From Nitrosospira multiformis (GTDB lineage: Bacteria; Pseudomonadota; Gammaproteobacteria; Burkholderiales; Nitrosomonadaceae), in the NCBI RefSeq assembly GCF_900111585.1, contig NZ_FOHI01000003.1, positions 310,001 to 374,000 on the forward strand: a stretch of DNA of 64,000 nucleotides, written 5' to 3'. Of the stretch, positions 1 to 9,524 are shown piece after piece (positions within the stretch are counted from its first letter, which is position 1; the number at the start of each line of letters is the position of its first letter). Under the pieces are notes generated by a model. The model did not search any database. It saw only the letters and a list, made by a program, of their open reading frames with translations, and was not told the DNA's origin. A program made the translations under genes and the position numbers.

Positions 1-12
1 TTATTCAATAGA

Positions 13-897
13 ATGAGTTCTTCCTTCCAGACAGTAGCACTGATAGGCAAGCACAAGAACCCCGGCATCGTAACACCGTTGTCGAGTTTGGCTCGCTATC
101 TGCAAAGCCGGAACCTCATTGTGCTGCTCGACAACCTCACCGCTGCAAGCCTGGGTGAGGACAGTTATCCAGCTGTAGCCATGGAGGAGATCGGCAGCCG
201 CGCCGATCTCGCAATCGTCTTGGGCGGCGACGGTACCATGCTCAACATCGCGCGGAAGCTTGCGCCCTTCAATGTGCCGCTGGTCGGCATCAATCAGGGA
301 CGCCTCGGCTTTCTTACAGATCTGTCCATTGATACCATGCAGCAAACGCTTGGTGCCATACTCGAAGGTCAATATATTACGGAGCAGCGCATGCTGCTTT
401 ACGCGGAGGTGGCGCGCAGCAATGTCACCACCTTCGGCGGTCTGGCGCTGAACGACGTGGCTGTCAACCGGGGAATCGGCGGCAACATGATCGAATTTGA
501 AGTGCGCATCAACGACGAATATGTTTGTTTGCTGCGTTCCGACGGTCTGATTGTTGCCACGCCAACCGGTTCGACGGCGTATGCATTGTCAGCAGGAGGC
601 CCTATACTGCATCCGAGCCTCGATCTGGTTGCGCTGGTGCCGGTCAGTCCGCATACATTGAGCAATCGTCCGATCGTTGTCGGACCGGATGCGGTGGTGG
701 AAATCCTGATGCAGCGTACAGCGGTTGCACGTGTTCATTTCGACAGTCATTCTCATTTCGACCTGGAGGAAAACGACAAGGTGATGGTTCGGCGCTCGCC
801 CCATAGGGTAACGTTACTGCATCCTTCCGACCACAGCTACTACCGCATGTTGCGGGAGAAACTGGGTTGGAGCGGTCTTCCCAGAAACCCGACCTGA
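13..897 (+). CDS. nadK: NAD kinase
   Basis: The product phosphorylates NAD to NADP with ATP in the cytoplasm and so sets the NADP(H) pool. The 294-residue protein has the usual family length. It shows the diagnostic GGDGT motif at residues 71-75, whose Asp is the catalytic residue. The later segment LNDVAVNRG corresponds to the conserved NE/ND adenine-binding motif, and a Gly-rich stretch with TPTGSTAY follows. The ATG at 13 gives a full-length N-terminus, so the gene is complete although it starts near the window edge. It is followed after 16 bp by recN on the same strand, the nadK-recN order common in proteobacteria. Its own promoter would lie outside the window. Confidence 0.95.
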   Translation: MSSSFQTVALIGKHKNPGIVTPLSSLARYLQSRNLIVLLDNLTAASLGEDSYPAVAMEEIGSRADLAIVLGGDGTMLNIARKLAPFNVPLVGINQGRLGFLTDLSIDTMQQTLGAILEGQYITEQRMLLYAEVARSNVTTFGGLALNDVAVNRGIGGNMIEFEVRINDEYVCLLRSDGLIVATPTGSTAYALSAGGPILHPSLDLVALVPVSPHTLSNRPIVVGPDAVVEILMQRTAVARVHFDSHSHFDLEENDKVMVRRSPHRVTLLHPSDHSYYRMLREKLGWSGLPRNPT

Positions 898-913
898 ACG
901 CTGTGGAGTTTCT

Positions 914-2605
914 ATGTTGAAGTTTCTTGATATTCGCGATTTTGTCATCGTTGATCGGATAGACCTGGAATTTGCTCCCGGCTTTACCGTCCTTACCGGG
1001 GAAACCGGCGCCGGCAAATCCATTCTGATTGATGCACTCTCACTCGTGCTGGGAGAGCGGAGTGATGCGAGTGCGGTCCGTAACGGCTGCGAGCGGGCGG
1101 AAATCAGCGCGGAATTCGAAGTGGCGGACCTGCCCGACGTGATTGCCTGGCTGCATGAAAACGGATTCGAAAACCAGGAAGAAGAGGGTGTCTGCCTGTT
1201 GCGCAGATTGGTGGATGCAGGTGGCCGCTCGCGCAGTTTCATCAATGGAAACTCCGCTACTTTGCAGCAATTGCGGGCGATTGGGGAAAATCTCGTAGAC
1301 ATTCAGGGGCAGCACGTTCATCAGTCCATGTTGCGGAGTGAAGTGCAGCGTGAACTGCTCGATTCTTATGCCGGGAGCAAGCCGTTGGCCAGGCAAGTGG
1401 CGGAAGCGTACCGTCGGTGGCAGACAGCGCGGCAGCAGCGCGAGGCATGGGAGCAGAATGCAGCCGCTTTCGCCCGTGAGCGGGAAGAACTGGAGTGGCA
1501 GGTCAACGAGCTTTCTACCCTGAATTTCTCGAATGATGAATGGGAAAGCCTGCAGGCCGAACACAGCCGCTTGTCCAATGCCGCCAGTCTGCTGGCGACG
1601 GCGCAGGCAGGACTCGAAGCGCTGTCCGAGGGTGAGTTCGCAGTCCTCTCGCAGATCAACTCGGTGATTTCCCGGTTGCATCAAATGGTGGATTACGACC
1701 AGAGCCTGAAAGCGGTTCTCGATCTACTTGAACCGGGCCAGATCCAGTTGCAGGAAGCCGTGTATGAGCTGGGCCGCTACCAGCAGCGGCTGGAACTGGA
1801 TCCGCAGCGCTTGTCGGAGGTCGAGGAACGGTTGGCGGAGATTCATACCGCGGCGCGGAAGTATCGCGTGACGCCGGAAGAACTGCCTGAACTGTTGAAA
1901 GGCTTTACCGAACGCCTACAAGCATTGGGGCACAAGGGAGATGGGGAATCCCTGGCAAGGGAAGAAGCCGTTGCGAGCAGTGAATATAATTCACTTGCAA
2001 AAAAATTGACTATCGAGAGGTCAACCGCTGCCAGTACCTTAAGTCAACAGGTTACCGCTGCAATGCAAACGCTGGCGATGGCCGGGGGTGAATTTTCGGT
2101 GGCGTTGCTGCCTCTCGAGCAGGGAACGGTACACGGCCTGGAACAGATCGAGTTTCAGGTTGCGGCCCACAAGACCCTGCCATTGCGTCCGCTCGCAAAG
2201 GTCGCATCGGGGGGAGAATTGTCGCGCATCGGTCTGGCGATCAGCGTGATTACTGCCAAGCTCGGTACGGTTCCCACCTTGATCTTTGACGAGGTGGACG
2301 TGGGGATTGGCGGGCGGGTGGCGGAAATCGTGGGCACCCTGCTGAAAAGGCTGGGCCGGGAGCGGCAGGTATTGTGCATCACCCACCTGGCGCAAGTCGC
2401 ATCGGCCGGAGATAATCAATGGCGGGTGAGCAAGTCAGCTGATTCTGCAAGTGGAGGAAAAGTGACAAGCCGTATAGTTGCGCTCGACAGCCAGGAGCGG
2501 GTCGAGGAAATTGCGCGCATGCTCGGCGGGACGAAAATTACAGATACGACTCGTAGCCATGCTGCGGAGATGCTGCTTTCCGCCGGGGAAGCAGACGGTC
2601 ACTGA
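914..2605 (+). CDS. recN: DNA repair protein RecN
   Basis: This is an SMC-like ATPase that acts at double-strand breaks and helps recombinational repair. The 563-residue protein has the Walker A motif GETGAGKS near residue 30. A long central charged segment is predicted to form the coiled-coil arms. The C-terminal head holds the ABC-type signature region VASGGELSRI and the Walker B segment TLIFDEVDVGIGG. Length and domain order are normal for the family. It sits 16 bp behind nadK and is probably cotranscribed with it. I see no LexA-type operator in the 16 bp gap, so any SOS control would have to act upstream of nadK. Confidence 0.95.
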   Translation: MLKFLDIRDFVIVDRIDLEFAPGFTVLTGETGAGKSILIDALSLVLGERSDASAVRNGCERAEISAEFEVADLPDVIAWLHENGFENQEEEGVCLLRRLVDAGGRSRSFINGNSATLQQLRAIGENLVDIQGQHVHQSMLRSEVQRELLDSYAGSKPLARQVAEAYRRWQTARQQREAWEQNAAAFAREREELEWQVNELSTLNFSNDEWESLQAEHSRLSNAASLLATAQAGLEALSEGEFAVLSQINSVISRLHQMVDYDQSLKAVLDLLEPGQIQLQEAVYELGRYQQRLELDPQRLSEVEERLAEIHTAARKYRVTPEELPELLKGFTERLQALGHKGDGESLAREEAVASSEYNSLAKKLTIERSTAASTLSQQVTAAMQTLAMAGGEFSVALLPLEQGTVHGLEQIEFQVAAHKTLPLRPLAKVASGGELSRIGLAISVITAKLGTVPTLIFDEVDVGIGGRVAEIVGTLLKRLGRERQVLCITHLAQVASAGDNQWRVSKSADSASGGKVTSRIVALDSQERVEEIARMLGGTKITDTTRSHAAEMLLSAGEADGH

Positions 2606-2748
2606 TCAACCACCGCTGCCTCCAACTACATAACAGAACCCCATTTCATCGTGTCTCGTGCCTGAATAATGTGAGGGTTTGCGGTCGCGATGTGTGGGAG
2701 GCCGATGGTGCTGGGCAGAATACCCGGCTCATCTTGCCACTCCTGTTT

Positions 2749-3642
2749 TCAGGCTTTGCAGTATGAGGGAACCCAGCTGCGCTGGATTATATGTGCGGGC
2801 AATTGATTAAAATCAAAGGTAATACCATCCTTGATCATCCGGTTCACATTGAGCAGCTGTCTGATTTCAGGAATATCGTTAAAAAACAATATATAAAACG
2901 GCTTAAGCAGTGCTTTCGATATTTTCATGCCTATCGGCCCGATAAAATTTCTGCGCTGCCCTACATGCGCTACCTCATCAATGGTAATTTCATCCAACAG
3001 TTCTTTTAGCCGCTGACAAACTTCGGGTTCCTCGGCCAGTACCTCATCAAACAGTCGGGACAAATGACAATAAAAAGTTACCCCCATCAATTCAGTCACA
3101 AAAGCGGGAGGGGCCATCAAAAGTTCCGGAAATTTGGGAAACTGCTCGTAAATCTTTTCCTTGATCGGATCTAAAGGCACCCATTCCACTCTATCGAGGC
3201 CGCAGGTACGCAACATCTCGTCAAAAAGCCGTATGTGGCAGAACTCTTCCGCTAAATGTACCCGGCTGATTTTATCTTCCACCGTGTATGAAGATGCCAT
3301 GGCAGGAACAGCATCCCAGGCCGCCTTTATTCCTACCCACTCGTGTCTTGCGAATTTGTAGATACATGTCAACATTAGCGTCATGCGATCCAGGGATGAA
3401 GGATCATCCTGCATCTCGACATAATTACGATAAAAGGCTTCAGGATTGGCAAGCGGTTGGCGCAAGGTAACCGGATGATCCCGAAAATGCTTGAGTCTGG
3501 CGCGCTTTTTTTCCAGGTCTTTGTCATCCTCGAAGAATTGTCCACCATGTTGCTGGGTAAATTCCCAATAGTTATCAAAGTTTTCCCGTCTTTGCTGCTT
3601 TGTTGCGGGAGAAAAAATGGAGAGGTATCTTGCTGATGCCAT
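2749..3642 (-). CDS. ferritin-like diiron protein, possible oxygenase
   Basis: I do not recognise a named family, but the fold can be proposed. The 297-residue protein has two ExxH motifs of diiron four-helix-bundle proteins: EEFCH (E133-H136) and DEVAH (E223-H226). Further candidate ligands are E101 after a His and a Glu/His-rich helix around residues 184-193. The spacing is longer than in bacterioferritin and resembles diiron oxygenases such as the AurF-like N-oxygenases more than storage ferritins. There is no signal peptide, so it should be cytoplasmic. It is convergent with recN and separated by about 190 bp from folE upstream, so it probably has its own promoter. Substrate and reaction are unknown. 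Confidence 0.6.
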   Translation of the reverse strand: MASARYLSIFSPATKQQRRENFDNYWEFTQQHGGQFFEDDKDLEKKRARLKHFRDHPVTLRQPLANPEAFYRNYVEMQDDPSSLDRMTLMLTCIYKFARHEWVGIKAAWDAVPAMASSYTVEDKISRVHLAEEFCHIRLFDEMLRTCGLDRVEWVPLDPIKEKIYEQFPKFPELLMAPPAFVTELMGVTFYCHLSRLFDEVLAEEPEVCQRLKELLDEITIDEVAHVGQRRNFIGPIGMKISKALLKPFYILFFNDIPEIRQLLNVNRMIKDGITFDFNQLPAHIIQRSWVPSYCKA

Positions 3643-3835
3643 AGGCTTCGGGGCTCCGGTTAGTGGGCATGAGAATCATGCAGACTGCTTATAACAAAAT
3701 AAAATGAAGGGAATGTGACTGGTTGGAATGCCCCGATAGGGCAGTGGAGGTGCTTCCTGGGAATCCCAGTATGTCAATCAGCACCTGGGAAGCGGAGTGT
3801 TTTTTGCGGGAAAAGTTGTTCAGCGGTTCCTTAGG

Positions 3836-4411
3836 TTACTCGTGCGACTCGGCTAATGCCAGAAACTCGGCCCGCTGCGCCGCATTCGTTTTCAGGTCGC
3901 CCAGCATGGCCGACGTTACCGTTTCTTCCCCGGCAACGGCAATTCCCCTTGATTCCATGCACATGTGGCGGCAGCGGAGAATGACGCCGACCGCCTTCGG
4001 TTGCAGGTGCTCCAGCAGGGATTGTGCAACCTGCTGAGTCAGGCGTTCCTGTACCTGCAGGCGAGCGGCAAAACAGTTAACCAGTCGCGTCAATTTGGAC
4101 AACCCGACGATATGACCGCTCGGTAGATATCCGATGGTTGCATGGCCAAAAAAGGGGGCTAGGTGGTGTTCGCAGTGCGAGTAAACGGGTATCTGTCTCA
4201 CCACGATCAATTCGTCGTAGCTTTCGCCGCCGTCTGCGAACGTCTTGAGGATCGCTGCCGGATCCTGCTTGTACCCGCGCGTCCAGTGAGCCCATGCGCG
4301 TGCCACGCGCCCCGGCGTTTCGCGCAGGCCCTGGCGACTCGGGTCTTCGCCGAGAGAGCGCAGCAGTCGCTGCCAATCGCCGATCCCGAATTCTGAATCA
4401 CTTGAATCCAT
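3836..4411 (-). CDS. folE: GTP cyclohydrolase I
   Basis: The enzyme converts GTP to 7,8-dihydroneopterin triphosphate, the first step towards tetrahydrofolate and related pterins. The zinc site is visible: SHCEHHLAPF supplies the first Cys and His, and the later RCRHMCMESRG supplies the second Cys. The segment GLSKLTRLV is also typical of type I enzymes. The protein is about 191 residues, close to the short bacterial form. The start is taken as the ATG at 4411. Two in-frame GTG codons just upstream (at 4420 and 4417) are alternatives, and an AAAGG lies a few bases before them. The gene is divergent from xthA. Confidence 0.92.
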   Translation of the reverse strand: MDSSDSEFGIGDWQRLLRSLGEDPSRQGLRETPGRVARAWAHWTRGYKQDPAAILKTFADGGESYDELIVVRQIPVYSHCEHHLAPFFGHATIGYLPSGHIVGLSKLTRLVNCFAARLQVQERLTQQVAQSLLEHLQPKAVGVILRCRHMCMESRGIAVAGEETVTSAMLGDLKTNAAQRAEFLALAESHE

Positions 4412-4674
4412 GTTCACCACGCCTTTATTCTATCGAGAGGAGATATGTATAACCCACATATCAGCTCCATATCACTGTCAGCAAACCTCAGCTGAAGTGC
4501 GCTGCGAGTGCCGGAAGATCCGGATACAGTGTCTGGATTCACGTCAGAAATCGATACCGAAACGTTGAACCCGCGTTGCAACACGTTTTCATGATAGCAC
4601 AAGGCGAATTGATAACTGTTCAGTATTTTGAATAATGGATATACTTTAGCCCAAGCAGCAGCAGAGCAAAGAAC

Positions 4675-5508
4675 ATGAAGATAGCCACCTGGAACGTAAA
4701 TTCTCTTAAAGTTCGCCTTCCGCAGGTTCTGGAATGGCTGACATTGAATCAGCCGGACGTGCTGTGCCTCCAGGAAACCAAGCTGCAGGATGAGCATTTC
4801 CCTGTAAGCGAGATTGCGGCTGCGGGCTATCAGACGATCTATTCCGGCCAGAAAACATACAATGGCGTCGCGCTGCTCAGCAGGCAGCCGGTGAGCGAGG
4901 TCATTACCGGCATGCCCGGCTTTGAGGATCCGCAAAAGCGTCTTCTCGGTGGAGTTCACGACGACGTTTGCATCGTTTGCATTTATGTTCCCAATGGGGA
5001 GCACGTTACATCCGAGAAGTATCAATACAAGTTGAGGTGGCTTGCAGCACTGCGGGAATGGCTGCGCGAGATGTTGAGCAGGCACCGGAAGCTAGTGGTA
5101 CTGGGAGACTTCAATATCGCTCCGGAAGACTGCGATGTACACGACAGCAAGTTATGGGAAGGAAAAGTCCTGTTCAGCGAGCTGGAGCGCGCGGCCTTCC
5201 GAGAAGTGCTCGATCTCGGCTTTATTGACAGCTTTCGTCTGTTCGATCAGCCTGAGAGATCGTTTACCTGGTGGGATTATCGAATGATGGCTTTTCGCCG
5301 CAACATGGGCTTGCGGATAGACCACATTCTGCTGAGCCACGAGCTTGTGAGCATGTGCACGGCTTGTGTCATAGATAAGGCTACCCGCAGGCTGGAGCGG
5401 CCGTCCGATCATGCGCCCGTGATAGTGGAGCTTGGTGGGATCGCGCAGGAAAAGGAAAGAAGGCCGGGGTCAGAAGCTCCCATCCGCGTCTCGGCAAACG
5501 AGCCATGA
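4675..5508 (+). CDS. xthA: exodeoxyribonuclease III (AP endonuclease)
   Basis: This is an Mg-dependent 3'-5' exonuclease and apurinic endonuclease of base-excision repair. The 277-residue protein contains every signature of the exonuclease III/EEP family. These are ATWNVNS at the start, CLQETK with the metal-binding Glu near residue 34, YVPNG, GDFNIAP, DHILLS and the terminal SDHAPV with the catalytic His. A plausible sigma70-like promoter precedes it: TTCAGT at 4619 and TATACT at 4640, 15 bp apart. The ribosome binding site is weak. The gene is divergent from folE and convergent with the luxR gene. Confidence 0.93.
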   Translation: MKIATWNVNSLKVRLPQVLEWLTLNQPDVLCLQETKLQDEHFPVSEIAAAGYQTIYSGQKTYNGVALLSRQPVSEVITGMPGFEDPQKRLLGGVHDDVCIVCIYVPNGEHVTSEKYQYKLRWLAALREWLREMLSRHRKLVVLGDFNIAPEDCDVHDSKLWEGKVLFSELERAAFREVLDLGFIDSFRLFDQPERSFTWWDYRMMAFRRNMGLRIDHILLSHELVSMCTACVIDKATRRLERPSDHAPVIVELGGIAQEKERRPGSEAPIRVSANEP

Positions 5509-5593
5509 GAAGCACCAGTTCCGGCTCTTCGCGGATCATCTTCGATAAGAACGGGAAGGCTGACTGATAAGGCAGTGTCAGGCAGAACGCGCG

Positions 5594-6328
5594 CTAGCGA
5601 ATTGTACGGGGCTCGATCAGACCCATGGAAAGCGCACGCGATATGGCTTGCTGCCGATTGACAACCCCCAGTTTCTGAATCGCGTTCTGCAGGTGAAAAG
5701 TTACTGTCCGCTCCGAAATCTTGACGATGTTGGCGATTTCCCACCCGGTTTTACCCTCGGCCGCCCATAGCAGACATTCCTGTTCCCTTTCCGTCAGGTT
5801 GGCCTTCTTTACGGGTAGCGGGCCTTTACTGAGAACAATGCGTTGCACCGCCTCATGCAGATAGCAGGTTAATAGCTGGGCTTTAGCCATTGTCTCGAAA
5901 ATGTCATTCTGCGCCTCACGCGACTCCCTGGAGGTAGCCAGGCTCAACATGGCGGCTTCGCCGCGTCCGCCATGAACCGAAAAACTCGCTCCGCTGACCA
6001 GCCCGCAATCCTTGGCCTCGTTTCTTACGCGCGTCTCCCTGCGCCCCTTGAAAATTTCTTTCTTCCATACGATCGGAATAGACGTTCTGGCGCAATGCGA
6101 AACCGTAGGATCGAAATTGGCATAACCTTCCTTGTCGTAATGTTTACGCCATTCCTCCGGATAGCAACTGAGGATGAAGCGATAAGGACGGGTAAGAGAA
6201 GTGTTCACCTGAACACCATACAGAAAATGCTCGAATCCCATTGCGCGAGCAATGGTTGTGGTGGCGCTGTGCAATTCGTCCACCGAATCGCAACTCAGCA
6301 ATGATTCGAATAAGGTCAAATTATCCAT
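5594..6328 (-). CDS. LuxR-family AHL-responsive transcriptional regulator
   Basis: The 244-residue protein has the two-domain layout of quorum-sensing LuxR proteins. The N-terminal autoinducer-binding domain keeps all the ligand-pocket signature residues: W60, Y64, D73, P74, W88, and a Gly in GLVSGASFSVHG. The C-terminal GerE-type helix-turn-helix starts at LTEREQECL and keeps the conserved Glu, Leu and Gly. It should therefore bind an acyl-homoserine lactone and then DNA. No luxI gene is next to it; the only synthase in the window is about 30 kb away (36624), with a lux box in front. Pairing of the two is inference. The gene is convergent with xthA. Confidence 0.88.
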   Translation of the reverse strand: MDNLTLFESLLSCDSVDELHSATTTIARAMGFEHFLYGVQVNTSLTRPYRFILSCYPEEWRKHYDKEGYANFDPTVSHCARTSIPIVWKKEIFKGRRETRVRNEAKDCGLVSGASFSVHGGRGEAAMLSLATSRESREAQNDIFETMAKAQLLTCYLHEAVQRIVLSKGPLPVKKANLTEREQECLLWAAEGKTGWEIANIVKISERTVTFHLQNAIQKLGVVNRQQAISRALSMGLIEPRTIR

Positions 6329-6789
6329 GATTTCCCTCTCATAATGCTCCGCGTTACCGGCTGAGATATTGTATGTGAAGCCTTTACCAACCGTTCCCGC
6401 GGATTTCTGCCCCTGGCATTCCCGCTACCGGAAATGTCAACGCTTCCATCCGCCGTTATTCCTGCTCTTTCCCGTTTAATGGCAAATGGAACCGGGCCGG
6501 AGGAAATGCTTCCCTATAGCATAAATTATCTTAACGTATTCTGACTTGGCAATAATAGTAATAGTATAGAGTGACTTTCGTTTCCGAACTATGACAGTTA
6601 TCTATGCTGAACGCTTGCCGCGTTGAATCTCCGCCGGCAGGGCGAGGACTCTTTCAGAAATCTTCAGGAATATTGTGGCAGAAAATCGGTATTTTATTTT
6701 ACAGGCAGGTTAAGACATTATGCGTAATATCGGCTTTTTCGAAAGGAGGAAAAGACGGCAGAAAGAGGCACATTTCGGCGCATTCCCTG
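6329..6789. other. intergenic region upstream of luxR
   Basis: This 461 bp stretch lies between the start of the luxR-type gene and the stop of the next minus-strand gene. It must hold the luxR promoter. I find no lux-box-like palindrome here, so LuxR autoregulation of the kind proposed for luxI is not visible. An AT-rich patch at about 6520-6600 contains short repeats of the type AATAGTAATAGTATAG. A plus-strand frame runs through part of the stretch but continues into the opposite-strand gene, and I do not regard it as coding. Confidence 0.5.
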
Positions 6790-7836
6790 TCACTTTCCAT
6801 AAGCCAGGATGGGCTTGGGCCTGCGCCAGAATTTCCGCGAATCGCTGCGCGTCGCGGTGAAGCTTTTGCTGCTGCTCTCATCAGGCGCCGTGAACATTAT
6901 CTCATCGAATTGTCCGCCCCTGAACATCCTCCATAGCGGATCAAACCAGCGTCGCTCCATTTCTTTGATGCTTTCGCGCCAGCCGTATGCGTCCCGATAT
7001 TGGGCTCTTCCCTGCAATTCATCCAGCACCACCAGATGCCTGCCGGTCCTGACAGAGGCCTCCCACACCGTTGCGTCGACAGGAAGCGGGGCGTGATCGA
7101 TATTACACGCCGAGGCCAGCGAAACTGCAAGAACATCATTGCTCCAGACATTCGTATAGGGCGAAACAAGCGATTCAGGCAGCGTTCCCCCTCCCCAGAA
7201 CCAGACGCTGTTGATCGCAAGCTCTCCCCGCGCCTCGCGAGTCTGATTCAGAGGATGCTCATGCAGCAACATCTGAATTTCATTGATGAGGCTGCGCCAG
7301 AAGGTATTGTTCGCGCCGAAGGGCAACTTGTTCCGAATATCCCGATTTACAACTTCACTGAGTAAATGGGTATGGGGCAAGGGCGGTTCCAGCAGGCGAA
7401 GATACCAGCGGTCCGGTCTTAGCGGGAAGAGGCTTATCCCCTGATTTCCGGCGAAATGGCGGTTCAGCAGTTCGGTGAACTGCTTGGCTTCTTCCGAGGA
7501 AATGCGAAAAACATGGCTGTCGGCCAAAAGGATATGGTCGCGCTCAAGGCGTAAATGTACCGGATCGGCACGGATCCAGCGACTGTTTTCTGCTGTTGTC
7601 ACCTCTCCTTCCTCTCCGCTATCGGTTTGCAGGGTAATGGGCGCAACCGGCCAATCCTGCTGCTTTGCCGCGCCGAAAGCGCGGCAAAGCCACGCCTCTA
7701 TCCCCTCCGACTTATCTTCCGTGACGGAACATTTTGCCAGCAGATTCTCCAGGCCGGGCAGGGGTAGATCGCGGTAGATTTCAGGAAGCGCTGGGTCTGG
7801 CCAGAAGAGCGCCGGTACCAGCAAGTGCAGATTCAT
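6790..7836 (-). CDS. RpfE-like conserved protein (COG4255-type)
   Basis: The 348-residue protein begins MNLHLLVPALFWPD, has a central ADPVHLRLERDHILLAD segment and ends with WFWGGG- and FDPLWR-containing regions. From memory this matches the family annotated as regulator RpfE, or as a cofactor-independent phosphoglycerate-mutase-like protein, in beta- and gammaproteobacteria; the assignment could not be checked here. There is no signal peptide or membrane segment. In Xanthomonas rpfE lies in the DSF-signalling locus, but a signalling role has not been clearly established for the family. It is a monocistronic-looking minus-strand gene between luxR and pmbA, with a 176 bp gap on the pmbA side. 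Confidence 0.55.
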   Translation of the reverse strand: MNLHLLVPALFWPDPALPEIYRDLPLPGLENLLAKCSVTEDKSEGIEAWLCRAFGAAKQQDWPVAPITLQTDSGEEGEVTTAENSRWIRADPVHLRLERDHILLADSHVFRISSEEAKQFTELLNRHFAGNQGISLFPLRPDRWYLRLLEPPLPHTHLLSEVVNRDIRNKLPFGANNTFWRSLINEIQMLLHEHPLNQTREARGELAINSVWFWGGGTLPESLVSPYTNVWSNDVLAVSLASACNIDHAPLPVDATVWEASVRTGRHLVVLDELQGRAQYRDAYGWRESIKEMERRWFDPLWRMFRGGQFDEIMFTAPDESSSKSFTATRSDSRKFWRRPKPILAYGK

Positions 7837-8012
7837 TATTCAGGCAATTCAGGGTAACTTGGGCGGATAATATTAACGCGGAAAGTATGGCAAAAACAGA
7901 ACCAAAACAGTACAGAAACAGCAAATAGAAAGGCGAGAAAGAGACGCAGCGGTATCCGATCGAGATCAGGGAGGAAAGGCGAAATCAGGAAACTCCACGT
8001 TCAATTGAACGC

Positions 8013-9371
8013 CTAGCCGCCAGCAATCATCATCCGATCTATGAGCAATGAACCACATTGCTTGGAACCGCGCACGATTACATCGTTCCCTGCTGCAGAG
8101 ATGCCAGGCAACATGTCTTTCAGATTTCCCGCAATCGTTATTTCCTCAACCGGATAACGGATTTCTCCGTCTTCGACCCAGTATCCCGCCGCCCCCCTGG
8201 AGTAATCACCGGTAACGTTGTTTACGCCGTGGCCGAGCAACTCGGTCACAAGTACGCCTTTATCCATTTTCCTGAGGAGTTCGGCAAAAGTCAGTCCGAC
8301 GCCATTGTCCAGGACCAGGTTATGATTGCCACCGGCATTCCCGGTTGTGACAAGTCCCAGTTTGCGGGCGGAGTAACTGCCGAGAAAGTAGCCTTGTACC
8401 ACCCCATTTTCCACTATGTTACGGTCGCGGGTCGCTACCCCTTCATTATCGAAAGGCCCGCTGCCCAAGCCTTTTTTCAGATGCGGCCGTTCGCGTATCT
8501 GGATGTCCGGCGCAAATACTTGCTTGCCGATACTATCGAGGAGAAATGAGGATTTGCGGTAAAGACTGCCTCCGCTCACTGCCCCGACGAAATGCCCGAT
8601 CAGGCTGGATGCAATGGGCGCCTCGAACAGAACGGGAACTTCGCAGGTAGCGATTTTTCTCGCGCCCAGACGCCCGACACTTCGGGTTCCGGCTTTCTTC
8701 CCGACCACATCGGCATGCTCCAGGTCGGAGGCATCACGCGCCACGCTGTACCAGTAGTCACGCTGCATGCTGTCATCGTGGCTCGCAATCATTGCACAAC
8801 TGATACTGTGGCGGGAGGAAGGATAGCCCCCCATGAATCCCAGGCTGTTTGCGTAGACAAACTGCGATTCGCCCAGGGAGACGCTGGCTCCTTCGGAATT
8901 GGTAAGGCGCTTATCGACTGCAAATGCGGCCGCTTCGCAGGTTTGCGCCAATTCTATTGCCTGCTCGACCGGCAAGTCCCAGGGAAAATACAATTCGAGA
9001 TCGGGAAATTCGCGTGCCAGCAAGTCGGGATCGGCCAGACCCGCACAATCGTCGGCGGCGGTATGTCGGGCAATCGAAAGCGCCGCCGTAACCGTATCGC
9101 TTATCGCCTGCGGAGAAAAATCCGAGGTGCTGGCATGTCCGCGCTTCTGCCCCACATAAACTGTTACTGACAATCCCTTGTCGCGGTTGTACTCTATCGT
9201 TTCCACCTGCCCCCGCCGCACCGTGACATTCTGGCCAAAACCATCTGAAACATCGGTTTCGCAGGCGCTGGCACCCCCTTTGCGCGCATGGTTCAGGACA
9301 TCCTGCGCGATTTGCTGAAGCACTGAAAACGAATAGGAAAAACGTTGTGAAGGCATGGCGTTATCATTCAT
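8013..9371 (-). CDS. pmbA: metalloprotease PmbA/TldE
   Basis: This is one subunit of the TldD/TldE peptidase, which trims peptides such as microcin precursors and unfolded CcdA. The 452-residue protein has the typical family features. These include the N-terminal VRRGQVETIEYNRDKGLSVTVYVG strand region, the LTNSEGASVS segment, and a C-terminal half with GVATRDRNIVENGVVQGYFLGSYSARKLG and TGNAGGNHNLVL. TldE lacks the HExxxH zinc site of TldD, and none is seen here, so this is the non-catalytic partner. It is divergent from darP across 140-150 bp, an arrangement common in proteobacteria. TldD itself is not in the window. Confidence 0.93.
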   Translation of the reverse strand: MNDNAMPSQRFSYSFSVLQQIAQDVLNHARKGGASACETDVSDGFGQNVTVRRGQVETIEYNRDKGLSVTVYVGQKRGHASTSDFSPQAISDTVTAALSIARHTAADDCAGLADPDLLAREFPDLELYFPWDLPVEQAIELAQTCEAAAFAVDKRLTNSEGASVSLGESQFVYANSLGFMGGYPSSRHSISCAMIASHDDSMQRDYWYSVARDASDLEHADVVGKKAGTRSVGRLGARKIATCEVPVLFEAPIASSLIGHFVGAVSGGSLYRKSSFLLDSIGKQVFAPDIQIRERPHLKKGLGSGPFDNEGVATRDRNIVENGVVQGYFLGSYSARKLGLVTTGNAGGNHNLVLDNGVGLTFAELLRKMDKGVLVTELLGHGVNNVTGDYSRGAAGYWVEDGEIRYPVEEITIAGNLKDMLPGISAAGNDVIVRGSKQCGSLLIDRMMIAGG

Positions 9372-9524
9372 AGGCGGCGACTTCAGGGAATTCAGGGATT
9401 GTAGGATTATATTGAGTAGCTATGCGGCACTGCAACTTGCCCACAGGAGCCGGAGGGCAGCCCGTGACGAGTCAGATGGTGTGTCAGTGACGTATGATAG
9501 CAGTTTATTAATTTGGGAAGCGCC

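Noticed and set aside
4414-5085. 223-codon minus-strand frame over xthA
   Set aside because: It is the antisense shadow of exodeoxyribonuclease III, which keeps every catalytic motif on the plus strand.
6604-6936. 110-codon plus-strand frame
   Set aside because: Its second half lies antisense to the RpfE-like gene, it has no ribosome binding site, and its composition is unlike a protein.
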